Assembly: GCA_019423025.1 (NCBI GenBank)
Contig: JAHZCD010000008.1
Coordinates: 1 to 64,000, forward strand
From: Haemophilus sp.
Lineage (GTDB): Bacteria > Pseudomonadota > Gammaproteobacteria > Enterobacterales > Pasteurellaceae
Reading direction: 5' to 3'
Length of the DNA: 64,000 nucleotides
Part shown: piece after piece, positions 17,731 through 27,590 of the stretch
How positions within the stretch are numbered: position 1 is the first letter of the stretch
Layout of the letters: every line of letters starts with the position of its first letter
Translations under genes and position numbers: made by a program
Notes under the pieces: generated by a model
Seen by the model: only the letters and a program-made list of their open reading frames with translations
What the model was told of the DNA's origin: nothing
Database searches by the model: none

Positions 17731-18921
17731 ATGAAAAAGATCGCAATTAGCCTGTTGATCGTGCTGTTTGCGATCTTTGCTTTTTTTTATGTTCAACTTC
17801 AACAAGCTAAGAGTCTTTTGACCGAACAACTGACGAAACGAGATATTCAACTTGAAACGGTAGGTATTAGCCTCTTTCCACAGCCTGTTATTTCCTTAGA
17901 AAAGGTTAAATATCACGCGATTTCTGCACAAAAAATTGAAGGAAAATTACCTTTTATTTCACTCGTTTTTGGGAATCCAACGATTGACGAAATTCAAATT
18001 CAGCAAGCTCGCTTTACCGAAAATGCATTGAATTCAGCCAATATCCGCATGGTATTTTCAGATTTTGCACTCAAACAATTTTTAAAAAAAGATCTTACTT
18101 TTAATGGTAGCAACCATATTTGGGTGAACCTTGAAAAACCTATTTATGGCAACACCGCAACCTTTGATTTTCTTTTTAACAAAGGAAATATCGCCCTTCG
18201 TCAGGAAGGCGAATCGCTTATTCAATTTGATGACGTGCAATTCAATCAGCAAAAATTAGGCTATATTGAAATTCATGCTGATTTAACGAAACCACAGAAA
18301 CTTGCCATTGGTTACATTCGACCAACATGCACCACGAATTGTCTTGCCATACTCAAATTTAGTAGCTATCTGCAAAAAAGTGCGGTCAATTTTTCTGGTA
18401 AAAATTTTCCGTTAACACAGTTGTTATCGTTACTTAATTTTCCTCAAACCATGACGGGAACAAGTGATTTTAATGTTCAATTAGCTTTTGCAAATTCAGA
18501 ATTAGCTCAAGGGAAATTTGATTTTAATGCACGTGATGGTGAGCTTTTAGGACTTAATCTACTGGATATGGCGGCACAGTATTTACCGATTAATTACAAC
18601 AGTGATTTAACCGCGAGTAGAAATATGAACACGCCTTATGAGCGTTTTGAATCAAGCCTTTCATTCGAAAATCATTTGCTTAAAGTCGATAAAATAAACT
18701 TAAAAACAACCGCACTTTTAGCTGAAGGTGCTGGAGCCATTGATTTAGATAATGTACAATGCGACGTCAATTTAACCTTAAGATCCACTAACGAAAAATA
18801 CAAAAAGCTGGCATTGCCTATTCGCTTTTTCGATAGTTGCTACTCACCACAGTATAAGGTAAATATTGACCAAAACTTTCGTCATCAATTGAAAGAATTA
18901 ATTAAAGAGAAATTAAAATAA
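17731..18921 (+). CDS. AsmA-like envelope protein
   Basis: A 396-residue protein with one N-terminal membrane helix (about residues 4-24) and a periplasmic remainder. The C-terminal third (GTSDFNVQLAFANSELAQGKFDFNARDGELLGLNLLDMA) matches the AsmA C-terminal domain; the family is linked to phospholipid transfer and outer-membrane homeostasis. It is shorter than E. coli AsmA (about 617). GAGG lies 9 bp before the ATG. The stop overlaps the sotB start (TAATG). It contains two internal uptake signals. Confidence 0.75.
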   Translation: MKKIAISLLIVLFAIFAFFYVQLQQAKSLLTEQLTKRDIQLETVGISLFPQPVISLEKVKYHAISAQKIEGKLPFISLVFGNPTIDEIQIQQARFTENALNSANIRMVFSDFALKQFLKKDLTFNGSNHIWVNLEKPIYGNTATFDFLFNKGNIALRQEGESLIQFDDVQFNQQKLGYIEIHADLTKPQKLAIGYIRPTCTTNCLAILKFSSYLQKSAVNFSGKNFPLTQLLSLLNFPQTMTGTSDFNVQLAFANSELAQGKFDFNARDGELLGLNLLDMAAQYLPINYNSDLTASRNMNTPYERFESSLSFENHLLKVDKINLKTTALLAEGAGAIDLDNVQCDVNLTLRSTNEKYKKLALPIRFFDSCYSPQYKVNIDQNFRHQLKELIKEKLK

Positions 18922-20099
18922 TGTCATTTTATCAGAAAGCAGAAAGAACCCAATATTGGCGCGTAGTCATCATGGCTTGCGCCGCTTTTATTTTTAATAC
19001 CACGGAATTTGTGCCAGTTGCGTTACTCACCGATATCGGACAAAGTTTTGATATGCAAAGCTCCGATGTGGGTTTAATGATGACCGTTTATGCTTGGACG
19101 GTTATGATTATGTCTTTACCTGCCATGCTCGCGACAGGCGATATGGAACGTAAAGGCTTGTTACTGAAGCTTTTCGTCATTTTTATCATCGGCCATATTA
19201 TCTCTGTCATTGCGTGGAATTATTGGATTCTTCTCATTGCTCGTATGTGTATTGCGGTAGCGCATTCACTCTTCTGGGCAATTACCGCATCATTAGTGAT
19301 GCGTGTAGCACCGAAGAATAAGAAAACACAAGCAATTGGTATGCTCGCTATCGGTACATCCCTTGCGACTATTTTAGGCTTACCATTAGGCCGTTTAGTC
19401 GGTCAATTAGTTGGTTGGCGTATTACTTTCGCAATCATTGCAGCATTAGCTTTGGTTGTGATGGTATTTATTATGCGTTTATTACCAAACCTACCAAGTA
19501 AAAATGCAGGCTCGTTATCTAGTCTGCCGATTTTAGCAAAACGTCCATTACTTATTGGACTTTATGCCACAACGGTAATCATTGTTTCAGCACACTTTAC
19601 CGCTTATACCTACATTGAACCCTTTATGGTTCAAATCGGCGAACTAGATCCAAATCTTGCGACAATAATTTTGTTGGTATTTGGGGTTTCTGGCATTACC
19701 GCAAGTGTGATCTTTAACCGCTTATACCGTTTTGGTCCAACCCAATTTATCAGTACGGCAATGATTTTATTGGCAGTCTCTTTAGCATTTATGCTTGTTT
19801 CTGCAAGTTATACCGCCACCATGTTTACCCTTGCTTTTATTTGGGGTATTGGCATTTCTTGTATCGGACTGGCATTACAAATGCGTGTACTGCAACTTGC
19901 ACCAGATGCAACAGACGTAGCAAGTGCCATTTATTCAGGTATTTTCAATGCGGGTATTGGTGCCGGCGCACTGTTTGGTAACCAAATCGCTCGCCATATT
20001 GGTCTTGAATATATTGGCTTTACGGGCGCAGCATTAGCGATGATTGCACTCGGCATCTTTGTCTTCTTCAACTTTCGCTATCGTTCTCAAAACGTCTAA
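18921..20099 (+). CDS. sotB: Major facilitator efflux protein, SotB type
   Basis: A 392-residue membrane protein with twelve predicted helices, of the DHA1 drug/sugar efflux group. It resembles SotB (YdeA), which exports arabinose and IPTG-like sugars. The N-terminal FNTTEFVPVALLTDIGQSF block and the GLPLGRLVGQLVGWR motif C-like stretch are typical. It is translationally coupled to the AsmA-like gene through a 1-bp overlap. True substrates are unknown; proximity to the sugar-phosphate importer is only suggestive. Confidence 0.85.
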   Translation: MSFYQKAERTQYWRVVIMACAAFIFNTTEFVPVALLTDIGQSFDMQSSDVGLMMTVYAWTVMIMSLPAMLATGDMERKGLLLKLFVIFIIGHIISVIAWNYWILLIARMCIAVAHSLFWAITASLVMRVAPKNKKTQAIGMLAIGTSLATILGLPLGRLVGQLVGWRITFAIIAALALVVMVFIMRLLPNLPSKNAGSLSSLPILAKRPLLIGLYATTVIIVSAHFTAYTYIEPFMVQIGELDPNLATIILLVFGVSGITASVIFNRLYRFGPTQFISTAMILLAVSLAFMLVSASYTATMFTLAFIWGIGISCIGLALQMRVLQLAPDATDVASAIYSGIFNAGIGAGALFGNQIARHIGLEYIGFTGAALAMIALGIFVFFNFRYRSQNV

Positions 20100-20100
20100 A

Positions 20101-20138
20101 AAAATGACCGCACTTACTCAAGTGCGGTCATTTTCTTT
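20101..20138. terminator. Bidirectional uptake-signal terminator between sotB and dppF
   Basis: AAAATGACCGCACTT (20101-20115) and AAGTGCGGTCATTTT (20120-20134) form a perfect 15-bp stem with a 4-base loop, with T-rich ends on both strands. It serves the two convergent operons. Confidence 0.9.
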
Positions 20139-20139
20139 T

Positions 20140-21123
20140 CTAATCGAGATGGAAACAAGCGATTAGCTTACCATCAGGATATTTTTCCAATTTCGGTTGC
20201 TCATTTCGACATTTATCAGTCGCTTTCCAACAACGCGGATTAAATGCACAACCTTTTGGTGGATTAATCGGGCTAGGTAATTCGCCCTTTAATTTAATCC
20301 GCTGACGACGTAATTCAGGCGATAATCTTGGCGTAGCCGAAAGTAATGCTTGCGTATAAGGATGTTGTGGGTTTTTAAAGATCTGCTCTTTTGTACCCAT
20401 TTCAACACAGCGACCTAAATACATCACCATCACCTCATCTGCAATGTGTTCAACCACCGAAAGATCATGGGAAATAAACACATAAGATAAACCAAGCTCA
20501 GCTTGCAAATCCATCATCAAATTCAGCACTTGCGCACGAACGGACACGTCTAACGCAGAAACGGGTTCATCCGCCACAACCACGTCAGGTTCAAGCATTA
20601 AACCACGAGCAATTGCGATACGTTGACGCTGTCCACCCGAAAACATATGTGGATAGCGATTATAAAACTCTGCACGCAATCCCACTTTTGTCATCATGGC
20701 CAATACTTTTTCCTTACGCTCTTTTGCCGATAGATTGGTATTAATGACTAAGGGCTCTTCCAAAATCGTGCCGATTTTCTTACGCGGATTCAGTGAGGCA
20801 TAAGGATTTTGAAACACGATTTGGATTTTCTGACGGCGCAATGCTTTCGTTTCATGATCATTGACTAAGAAATTTTGCCCGTTGTAATACAATTCACCTT
20901 CAGTCGGTTCTTCTATCATCGTCAAAAGACGACCTAGTGTTGATTTACCACAACCAGACTCCCCTACTACGGCAAGGGTTTTGCCTCGTTCTAAGGAAAA
21001 AGACACACCATCTAATGCTTTCACTTGCTGTGTTTTCGCAAACATCCCTTTTTTCACAGGATAATATTTTTTTAGCCCAATGGCATTGAGCAATGGTGCT
21101 TTTTCTTGGGCGACATCAGTCAT
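20140..21123 (-). CDS. dppF: DppF, peptide ABC transporter ATPase
   Basis: One of the two ATPases of the dipeptide/heme/glutathione importer. It has Walker [10 protein letters not shown], signature [14 protein letters not shown] and Walker [13 protein letters not shown]. The C-terminal extension of peptide ABC ATPases is present, with cysteines (GCAFNPRC...CRNEQP...ACFHLD) that in related proteins bind a [4Fe-4S] cluster. Start ATG 21123 (MTDVAQ) is used because AAGGAGA stands 8 bp before it; an in-frame ATG at 21144 lies upstream of that ribosome site. It overlaps dppD by 8 bp. Confidence 0.93.
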   Translation of the reverse strand: MTDVAQEKAPLLNAIGLKKYYPVKKGMFAKTQQVKALDGVSFSLERGKTLAVVGESGCGKSTLGRLLTMIEEPTEGELYYNGQNFLVNDHETKALRRQKIQIVFQNPYASLNPRKKIGTILEEPLVINTNLSAKERKEKVLAMMTKVGLRAEFYNRYPHMFSGGQRQRIAIARGLMLEPDVVVADEPVSALDVSVRAQVLNLMMDLQAELGLSYVFISHDLSVVEHIADEVMVMYLGRCVEMGTKEQIFKNPQHPYTQALLSATPRLSPELRRQRIKLKGELPSPINPPKGCAFNPRCWKATDKCRNEQPKLEKYPDGKLIACFHLD

Positions 21124-22099
21124 TGCTAGGTTCTCCTTGGGCATTTAATGGGGTGTGACATTTAACTTGTCGATTTCCTACGTGACGTAATTCAGGTTCC
21201 ACACTTCGACAAAGATCAGTCGCATACGGACAACGTGGATTTAACAAACAACCTTGTGGGCGATCGTATTTACCTGGCACCACACCGGGTAAAGATTGCA
21301 AACGAGATTTACCTTCTGCAAACTCCGGTAAAGAACGTAATAAGGCTTGGGTGTAAGGATGTTTGGGTTCACGGAAAATATCTTCTGCTCGTCCTTCTTC
21401 CACTACTTGTCCTGCATACATCACAATAATACGATGCGCCGCTTCTGCGACTAACGCAAGATCGTGCGTAATCAAAATCAATGACATACATTCTTTTTGC
21501 TGCAACTCAAGCAACAAATCTACAATTTGAGCTTGAATGGTCACATCCAGTGCAGTGGTTGGCTCATCTGCAATCAGCAATCTCGGTTTACACGCTATCG
21601 CCATAGCAATCATAACGCGTTGGCTCATCCCGCCAGAAAGCTGATGCGGATAGACATCAATTCTCGATTCTGGATCAGGAATACCCACTAAACGCAATAG
21701 CTCTAAAGTGCGTTCACGGCGTTCTTTTTTACTGCCGCCTTGATGTGCCTTAATCGCTTCCATAATTTGGAAACCTACCGTATAAGCAGGATTTAAGCTT
21801 GTCATTGGGTCTTGGAAGATCATGGCAATATCTGCGCCAACCAATTCCCGCTTTTCTTTTGGCGGTAAGCTTAAGAGATCTTTTCCTTCAAATTCTAGAC
21901 CTGTCGCTGAAACTCGACCAGGAAAATCAATTAACCCCATTACCGCAAGAGAACTCACTGATTTCCCTGAGCCAGACTCACCAACAATGCCTAATACTTC
22001 ACCTTGATTAACTTGATAGCTAATGCGATCCACTGCTTTAAAAGGTGCTTTTTCATCACCAAAGTGAACAGAAAGCTCTTTTACATCTAATAATGCCAT
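21116..22099 (-). CDS. dppD: DppD, peptide ABC transporter ATPase
   Basis: The partner ATPase of DppF, 327 residues. Walker A is GESGSGKS, the signature [14 protein letters not shown], Walker [13 protein letters not shown] and the switch His is in [10 protein letters not shown]. The C-terminal cysteine motif [15 protein letters not shown] is present. It is third in dppB-dppC-dppD-dppF, 8 bp after dppC and overlapping dppF. Confidence 0.94.
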   Translation of the reverse strand: MALLDVKELSVHFGDEKAPFKAVDRISYQVNQGEVLGIVGESGSGKSVSSLAVMGLIDFPGRVSATGLEFEGKDLLSLPPKEKRELVGADIAMIFQDPMTSLNPAYTVGFQIMEAIKAHQGGSKKERRERTLELLRLVGIPDPESRIDVYPHQLSGGMSQRVMIAMAIACKPRLLIADEPTTALDVTIQAQIVDLLLELQQKECMSLILITHDLALVAEAAHRIIVMYAGQVVEEGRAEDIFREPKHPYTQALLRSLPEFAEGKSRLQSLPGVVPGKYDRPQGCLLNPRCPYATDLCRSVEPELRHVGNRQVKCHTPLNAQGEPSND

Positions 22100-22107
22100 T
22101 CTGCCCC

Positions 22108-23004
22108 CTATTGTTTTAATTTTGGATCGAGTGCATCACGCAACCCGTCACCCATTAAGTTAAATGCTAAAACAAGCGATAAAATCACTAAACCTGGAAT
22201 AGTAACCAACCAGTTTGCCGCCTGCATAAAACTACGTGATTCGGATAACATCGTCCCTAATTCCGGTGTTGGTGGTTTTGCACCAATACCTAAGAAACCT
22301 AAGGTCGCTAACTCTAAAATGGCGTTAGAAATCCCCATTGTCATTTGTACGATGAGAGGAGCTAGGCAATTCGGTAAAATGACAATAAACATTAAACGTA
22401 ATACGCTTGCTCCCGCTACACGCGAAGAGGTGACATAATCTCTGTTTTTCTCATTCAATACCGCCGCACGTGTTAAGCGCACATAACTTGGAATCGAAAC
22501 CACGGCAATAGCCAACGTCGCATTGGTTAAAGATGGCTCTAAAATTGATACGACCACAATGGTTAAAAGCAAGTTTGGGATAGCCAACATAATGTCAATA
22601 AAACGAACAATTAATGTATCCAATGCGCCACCATAATAACCGGCAAGCAAACCTAGGCTCGTTCCTAAAATGCAAGATAGAATGACAATAATGAAACCTG
22701 CAAAAACAGAAATGCGCGTACCATAAATAATGCGAGAAAGAATATCTCGACCAATGTCATCTGTACCCAGTAAATAAGCTGAATTGCCGCCTTCATACCA
22801 AGCTGGCGGTAACAATAAAGCTGAACGATTTTGTTCGATAGGATCAAAAGGTGCAATCCAAGGCGCAAAAACACTGATTAATGCTACGACAAGAATAAAA
22901 GTGAGCCCAATCACAGCCCCTTTATTTTGTTTGAAATAAAACCAAAACTCCTGCAACGGTGTACGCGGCGCAATCGTTTCAATAGATAAAGTTTGTTCCG
23001 TCAT
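22108..23004 (-). CDS. dppC: DppC, peptide ABC transporter permease
   Basis: A 298-residue inner-membrane permease of the OppC/DppC type: N-terminal cytoplasmic stretch and first helix ([19 protein letters not shown]), the [10 protein letters not shown] motif after it, then the MetI-like domain with the EAA loop region [23 protein letters not shown]. It forms the channel with DppB. Gaps to its neighbours are 12 and 8 bp. Confidence 0.94.
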   Translation of the reverse strand: MTEQTLSIETIAPRTPLQEFWFYFKQNKGAVIGLTFILVVALISVFAPWIAPFDPIEQNRSALLLPPAWYEGGNSAYLLGTDDIGRDILSRIIYGTRISVFAGFIIVILSCILGTSLGLLAGYYGGALDTLIVRFIDIMLAIPNLLLTIVVVSILEPSLTNATLAIAVVSIPSYVRLTRAAVLNEKNRDYVTSSRVAGASVLRLMFIVILPNCLAPLIVQMTMGISNAILELATLGFLGIGAKPPTPELGTMLSESRSFMQAANWLVTIPGLVILSLVLAFNLMGDGLRDALDPKLKQ

Positions 23005-23016
23005 TAATAAGGCTCC

Positions 23017-24021
23017 TTATTGATGGCGAATACGTGGGTTTACCACGCCATAAAGTAAATCGATCGTCAAATTCACCACAATAATAATTGTAGCAATAAT
23101 CAACACAGCGCCTTGTAAGACTGGATAATCACGATTAGAAATCGCATCAATAATCCATTTACCAATACCCGGCCATGAGAAAATTGTTTCGGTTAAAACT
23201 GCACCGGATAATAACTGTCCTACAATCAATCCCACCACGGTCACAACAGGGATCAGTGCATTACGTAGTGCATGAACAATCACAATTCGGGTATAACTTA
23301 AGCCTTTGGCTTTTGCTGTACGAATATAATCTTCACCTAACACTTCCAACATCGAAGAACGTGTCATTCGGGTTATCACCGCAAGTGGAATGGTACCTAG
23401 CACAATAGACGGTAGAATCAATGACTTAATGGCATTTCCAAAGGCACCTGGCACGCCTGAAAGCCAAGTATCGATTAACATAAAACCGGTTGGTGTATCG
23501 ATCCAGAAACTATCTTCTAAACGTCCCCCTTGTGGTAAATTTAACCAAGGTGAAACATATAAGATCAAAATTAATCCCCACCAGAAAATTGGCATGGAAT
23601 AACCCGTTAATGACATGGCTGTCACGGTATGAGAAATCCAGCTATCTTTCTTGACGGCAGCAATCGTTCCTAGCGTAATGCCAGCAATTAATGACCAAAA
23701 TAGTGCAAAGAAAGCCAATTCAAACGTGGCAGGGAAAAGTGTGAAAAACTCCCTCAGAACAGGTTGTTGAGTACGGAATGATTCACCAAAATCGCCTTGT
23801 ATTACATTACCAATATAATTGAAATATTGCTGATACAACGGTAAATCGAGACCAAGTTGTTTCATCATTTGTTGATGAACTTCTGGCGTTAAACCTCGCT
23901 CTCCCATCATAATTTCCACAGGATCGCCTGGAATAAAATGAATGAGAGCAAAAGTCACAAAAGTAATGGCGATAAAGGTAGGAATCACCATTAAAATACG
24001 TTTTAAAATAAATTTAAACAT
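23017..24021 (-). CDS. dppB: DppB, peptide ABC transporter permease
   Basis: A 334-residue permease of the OppB/DppB type with six predicted helices; the N-terminal helix ends in the family signature FIPGDPVEIMMGERG, and the EAA loop reads IRTAKAKGLSYTRIVIVHALRNALIPV. It is first in dppBCDF. No binding-protein gene (dppA/hbpA) is next to it. In H. influenzae the operon likewise lacks dppA and works with the separately encoded HbpA (GbpA), including for glutathione. Confidence 0.94.
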   Translation of the reverse strand: MFKFILKRILMVIPTFIAITFVTFALIHFIPGDPVEIMMGERGLTPEVHQQMMKQLGLDLPLYQQYFNYIGNVIQGDFGESFRTQQPVLREFFTLFPATFELAFFALFWSLIAGITLGTIAAVKKDSWISHTVTAMSLTGYSMPIFWWGLILILYVSPWLNLPQGGRLEDSFWIDTPTGFMLIDTWLSGVPGAFGNAIKSLILPSIVLGTIPLAVITRMTRSSMLEVLGEDYIRTAKAKGLSYTRIVIVHALRNALIPVVTVVGLIVGQLLSGAVLTETIFSWPGIGKWIIDAISNRDYPVLQGAVLIIATIIIVVNLTIDLLYGVVNPRIRHQ

Positions 24022-24129
24022 CTACTTCCCACATGATAAAAGTGCGGTCGTTTCTTCGAACGTTTTCGCACTGGCATATTGAATATGAACACTAGTATTC
24101 ATACTCGTTGCAATAAAATTCTCCCGATT

Positions 24130-26307
24130 CTACCGCACTTTTTCTAATTTTGCCAAATGCGCAATCAACCACTTAATACCTTGAGCTTGGAAAGCGATTT
24201 GTAAACGAGTGTTATTATCTGAGCCTTCAACGTTTATCACTGTGCCAAAACCAAACTTTTCATGTTTCACTTTTTGCCCCATTTTCCATTCGTTCTCAGG
24301 CAAACTCGCGCTTAAACTTCCCACTTTCGCTTGGTTTAATGCTCGAGTCACCGTTCCACGCAAGCGGATTTCTTGAATGCATTCTGATGGCAATTCGGTA
24401 ATAAAACGTGAAGGCAAATGACGTTCTTCTTTTGTATAAACACGACGACTTTCTGCATAACAAATCGTCAGTTTTTGCTTAGCTCGCGTAATGCCCACAT
24501 AAGCAAGACGACGTTCTTCTTCCAAACGCCCTGGTTCTTCAAATGAACGGAAACTTGGGAATACGCCCTCTTCTACCCCCACCATAAACACGCGTGGAAA
24601 TTCCAAACCTTTTGCTGAGTGTAAGGTCATCATTTCTACACAAGATTGATGCGGTGAAGCCTGCTCTTCTCCCGCTTCTAAAGAAGCATGAGTTAAAAAG
24701 GCGGTAAGATCGGTCATATCCTCTGCTTCATCGGGTTTGATAAATTCTCGGGTTGCCGTCACCAGTTCTTCTAAGTTTTCAATACGCACTTCACCTTTTT
24801 CGCCTTTTTCCTGTTTATACATATCGTATAAGCCAGAATGTTTAATCACAAAATCAGTTTGTGCAAACAGTGGCATTTCGGCTGTATCCACCTGTAAAGA
24901 ATTAATCAACTCTTGGAAACGCAACAATGCGGTTGAAGCTCGCCCCGTTAGCATATTTTCTTGTGTGGCTACTTGAACAGCTTGCCATAAGGTAATTTGA
25001 CGTTCACGGGTTAAATTTCGTAACACATCTAAAGTGCGATCACCAATACCACGTGTAGGCGTATTAATTACACGTTCAAATGCCGCATCATCTTGACGAT
25101 TATTAATTAAGCGTAAATACGCCAACGCATCTTTAATTTCTTGGCGTTCGAAGAATCGCATCCCGCCGTAAATCCGGTAAGGGATTTGACAACGAATCAA
25201 GGCTTCTTCAATAACACGAGATTGGCTATTACTACGATATAAAACAGCACAATCATCTAATTTTCCACCGTCATCTACCCAATTTTGGATTTGAGAAGCC
25301 ACAAATTTAGCTTCATCTAACTCATTAAATGCCGCATAAATCCCCACTGGCTCGCCCATTTCACCGTCCGTCCATAAATTCTTACCGAGACGATCACTAT
25401 TATTCGAAATAAGTTGGTTGGCACTTTTCAGAATATTGCCGGTAGAACGATAATTTTGCTCCAAACGAATAGTTTCAGCGTTGAAATCTTTTAGGAATTT
25501 TTGAATGTTTTCAACCTGTGCACCACGCCAACCATAAATGGATTGGTCATCATCGCCCACAATCATCACCTTGCCCGTATTACCGGCAAGAATTTTGATC
25601 CAAGCATATTGGATTTTATTGGTATCTTGAAACTCATCCACCAAAATATGCTGAAAACGTTGCTGATAACGTTGCAAAATCACGGGCTTTTTAGCAAATA
25701 ATTCATACGCACGAATTAATAATTCAGCAAAATCCACTAAGCCCGCACGATCACAAGTATCTTGATAAATTTGATAAATCTTAATCCACTCTTTTTCCTG
25801 ACGATCACCAAAATCATTAATATCTTGCGGTCTTAAACCTTCATCTTTTTTATTATTGATATACCAGCACGCCTGTTTCGGTGGAAATGCTTTATCATCA
25901 TAATTGTGCAATTTCATCAAGCGTTTCACTAAACGAAGTTGGTCTTCAGAATCCAAAATTTGGAAGTCTTGTGGCAAGTTCACATCTAAATGGTGAGCGC
26001 GTAATAATCGATGGGCAATGCTATGGAATGTGCCAATCCACATACCAAATAGATTCGATTGAGCATGTTTAGATAAGGTATCTTGAATACGATGACGCAT
26101 TTCAGCAGCGGCTTTATTGGTAAAGGTAACCGCCATAATGCTGCCTTCAGAAATATTTTCTACGGCAATCAACCAAGCAATACGATGAGTCAAGACGCGA
26201 GTTTTACCACTTCCAGCTCCCGCAAGCACAAGGTAATTGCCAAGTGGTGCTGCCACTGCTTCATGTTGTTTATCATTCAAGCCATCAAGTAATTCTGAAA
26301 TATCCAT
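24130..26307 (-). CDS. uvrD: DNA helicase II UvrD
   Basis: An SF1A 3'-5' DNA helicase for nucleotide excision and mismatch repair. The 725 residues match the usual 720. Walker A is AGAGSGKT (29-36), Walker B region VDEFQDTN, motif III DDDQSIYGWRGA, motif IV EQNYRST, motif V TLHSAKGLEFPRV, motif VI VGITRAK; the C-terminal Tudor-like tail (KHEKFGFGTVINVEG) is present. Start ATG 26307 opens MDISELL, the conserved N-terminus. I see no LexA-type box upstream. Confidence 0.96.
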   Translation of the reverse strand: MDISELLDGLNDKQHEAVAAPLGNYLVLAGAGSGKTRVLTHRIAWLIAVENISEGSIMAVTFTNKAAAEMRHRIQDTLSKHAQSNLFGMWIGTFHSIAHRLLRAHHLDVNLPQDFQILDSEDQLRLVKRLMKLHNYDDKAFPPKQACWYINNKKDEGLRPQDINDFGDRQEKEWIKIYQIYQDTCDRAGLVDFAELLIRAYELFAKKPVILQRYQQRFQHILVDEFQDTNKIQYAWIKILAGNTGKVMIVGDDDQSIYGWRGAQVENIQKFLKDFNAETIRLEQNYRSTGNILKSANQLISNNSDRLGKNLWTDGEMGEPVGIYAAFNELDEAKFVASQIQNWVDDGGKLDDCAVLYRSNSQSRVIEEALIRCQIPYRIYGGMRFFERQEIKDALAYLRLINNRQDDAAFERVINTPTRGIGDRTLDVLRNLTRERQITLWQAVQVATQENMLTGRASTALLRFQELINSLQVDTAEMPLFAQTDFVIKHSGLYDMYKQEKGEKGEVRIENLEELVTATREFIKPDEAEDMTDLTAFLTHASLEAGEEQASPHQSCVEMMTLHSAKGLEFPRVFMVGVEEGVFPSFRSFEEPGRLEEERRLAYVGITRAKQKLTICYAESRRVYTKEERHLPSRFITELPSECIQEIRLRGTVTRALNQAKVGSLSASLPENEWKMGQKVKHEKFGFGTVINVEGSDNNTRLQIAFQAQGIKWLIAHLAKLEKVR

Positions 26308-26341
26308 TGCTCTTATTTTAATCTGGTTAAATTTACAGGGG

Positions 26342-26370
26342 ATTATAGTGGGAATTATGCGTTTAAACAA
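26342..26370 (-). promoter_or_regulatory. uvrD promoter
   Basis: Minus-strand -35 TTGTTT (26370-26365), 17-bp spacer, -10 TATAAT (26347-26342), 35 bp before the uvrD ATG. Confidence 0.62.
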
Positions 26371-26378
26371 TCCCAATA

Positions 26379-26407
26379 TTTACAAATTTCCTCTGCCCGC
26401 TTATATT
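26379..26407 (+). promoter_or_regulatory. Promoter of the orphan afuA paralogue
   Basis: -35 TTTACA (26379-26384), 17-bp spacer, -10 TATATT (26402-26407), followed by a 47-bp leader and AAGGAGA before the ATG at 26455. It overlaps the back of the divergent uvrD promoter. Confidence 0.6.
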
Positions 26408-26454
26408 AGCAATATCAAATAATACTAAATATTGACGACGTAAAAGGAGACATA

Positions 26455-27501
26455 ATGTCAATAAAAACCACGTTAAAATTAACCGCACTTTCAGCCCTAA
26501 CCGCCCTCGCGTACACGTCTCACGCACAGGCTGAAGGCAAACTCACCGTGTATTGCAGTGTACAAAATGTCGTATGTGAAAAAGTCACGCAAGCCTTTAG
26601 TAAAAAATACAATGTAGATGCACAATTTGTACGTAATAGTACAGGCGTTGTATTAGGCAAAATTAAAGCTGAAAAAGAAAACCCTCAAGCTGATTTCTGG
26701 TTTGGCGGCACCATTGAACCGCATCTTCAAGCTGCAGAATTAGGCTTGCTTGAATCCTACCGTTCCCCATTACAAAAAGATATCATGCCGCAGTTTAAAT
26801 CTTTAATGGATCAACGTGGCAATTTCACCTCTGTGATTTACTTAATGGAACTTGGCATTGGGGTCAATACTAAAAAATTAAAAGAATTGAATATTCCTGC
26901 GCCAAAATGTTATGCAGATCTGATAAAACCAGAATATCAAGGGCAAATTCAATATCCCGATCCCCGTGTTTCTGGTACGGGTTATTCACTTATCAGCACT
27001 TTTTCCACATTATGGGGAGAAGAAAAAGCTTTCGATTATTTGAAAAAATTAGAGCCAAATCTCATGCAACATACCAAAACAGGTCTTGCGAGCAACTATT
27101 TGGCTAACGGTACCGTAGCGATTGATTTAGGTTTTATGTTGGTTTATCCGCGTGAGAAGAAAAACGGTGCACCAGTTGAAGGCATTTTACCATGCGAAGG
27201 CGTGGGCTATTCTTTAGGCGGAGCTAGTATTATTAAAGGAGCAAGAAACCTCGATAATGCTAAGCTGTTTATGGATTTCGTGCTAAGCAAAGAAGCACAA
27301 GAAATTCCGTGGCGAGAATCAGACTCTTATCAACTTCCAACCAATATTCATGCTGAACCGGCGCCAGGTTTCCTGCCGGCGAGCAAATTAAAACTGGTGG
27401 ATATTGATTTTATGAAATTTGGTACAGATCAAGAAGGTAAACGCCTCACCCAACGTTGGGTTTCTGAGGTGCTCTTAGAGAGTAAATCGCCAAAAGAATA
27501 A
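26455..27501 (+). CDS. Orphan AfuA-family periplasmic binding protein
   Basis: A 348-residue exported protein (signal peptide cut near AQA/EGK) of the AfuA family, with mature start GKLTVYCSVQN and a C-terminal EGKRLTQRWV block like the two afu copies. It is more diverged. Where they have a His followed by Asp or Glu (FLHDY/FLHEY) it has FMLVY (L229-V230), and CEGTGYE becomes CEGVGYS. No permease or ATPase gene is adjacent, so it either borrows AfuBC or another transporter, or acts as a sensor. It has its own promoter. Confidence 0.82.
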   Translation: MSIKTTLKLTALSALTALAYTSHAQAEGKLTVYCSVQNVVCEKVTQAFSKKYNVDAQFVRNSTGVVLGKIKAEKENPQADFWFGGTIEPHLQAAELGLLESYRSPLQKDIMPQFKSLMDQRGNFTSVIYLMELGIGVNTKKLKELNIPAPKCYADLIKPEYQGQIQYPDPRVSGTGYSLISTFSTLWGEEKAFDYLKKLEPNLMQHTKTGLASNYLANGTVAIDLGFMLVYPREKKNGAPVEGILPCEGVGYSLGGASIIKGARNLDNAKLFMDFVLSKEAQEIPWRESDSYQLPTNIHAEPAPGFLPASKLKLVDIDFMKFGTDQEGKRLTQRWVSEVLLESKSPKE

Positions 27502-27513
27502 AAGAAATAAAAA

Positions 27514-27551
27514 AAGTGCGTTCAAAAATCATGGTGTTTTTGACCGCACTT
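27514..27551. terminator. Terminator made from one intact and one decayed uptake signal
   Basis: AAGTGCGTTCAAAAA (27514-27528) faces TTTTTGACCGCACTT (27537-27551). The left arm has T for G in the uptake core, giving a single mismatch in a 15-bp stem. It separates the orphan afuA gene from the convergent glycosyltransferase. Confidence 0.75.
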
Positions 27552-27590
27552 GTTTTATTAATTCTTAGATAAACAGTACTCTTGAATATT

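Noticed and set aside
21123..21144. Upstream ATG 21144 as the dppF start
   Set aside because: The Shine-Dalgarno AAGGAGA lies inside the extra codons and points to ATG 21123.
26308..26454. LexA/SOS box upstream of uvrD
   Set aside because: No CTG-N10-CAG-like dyad is found in the divergent region.
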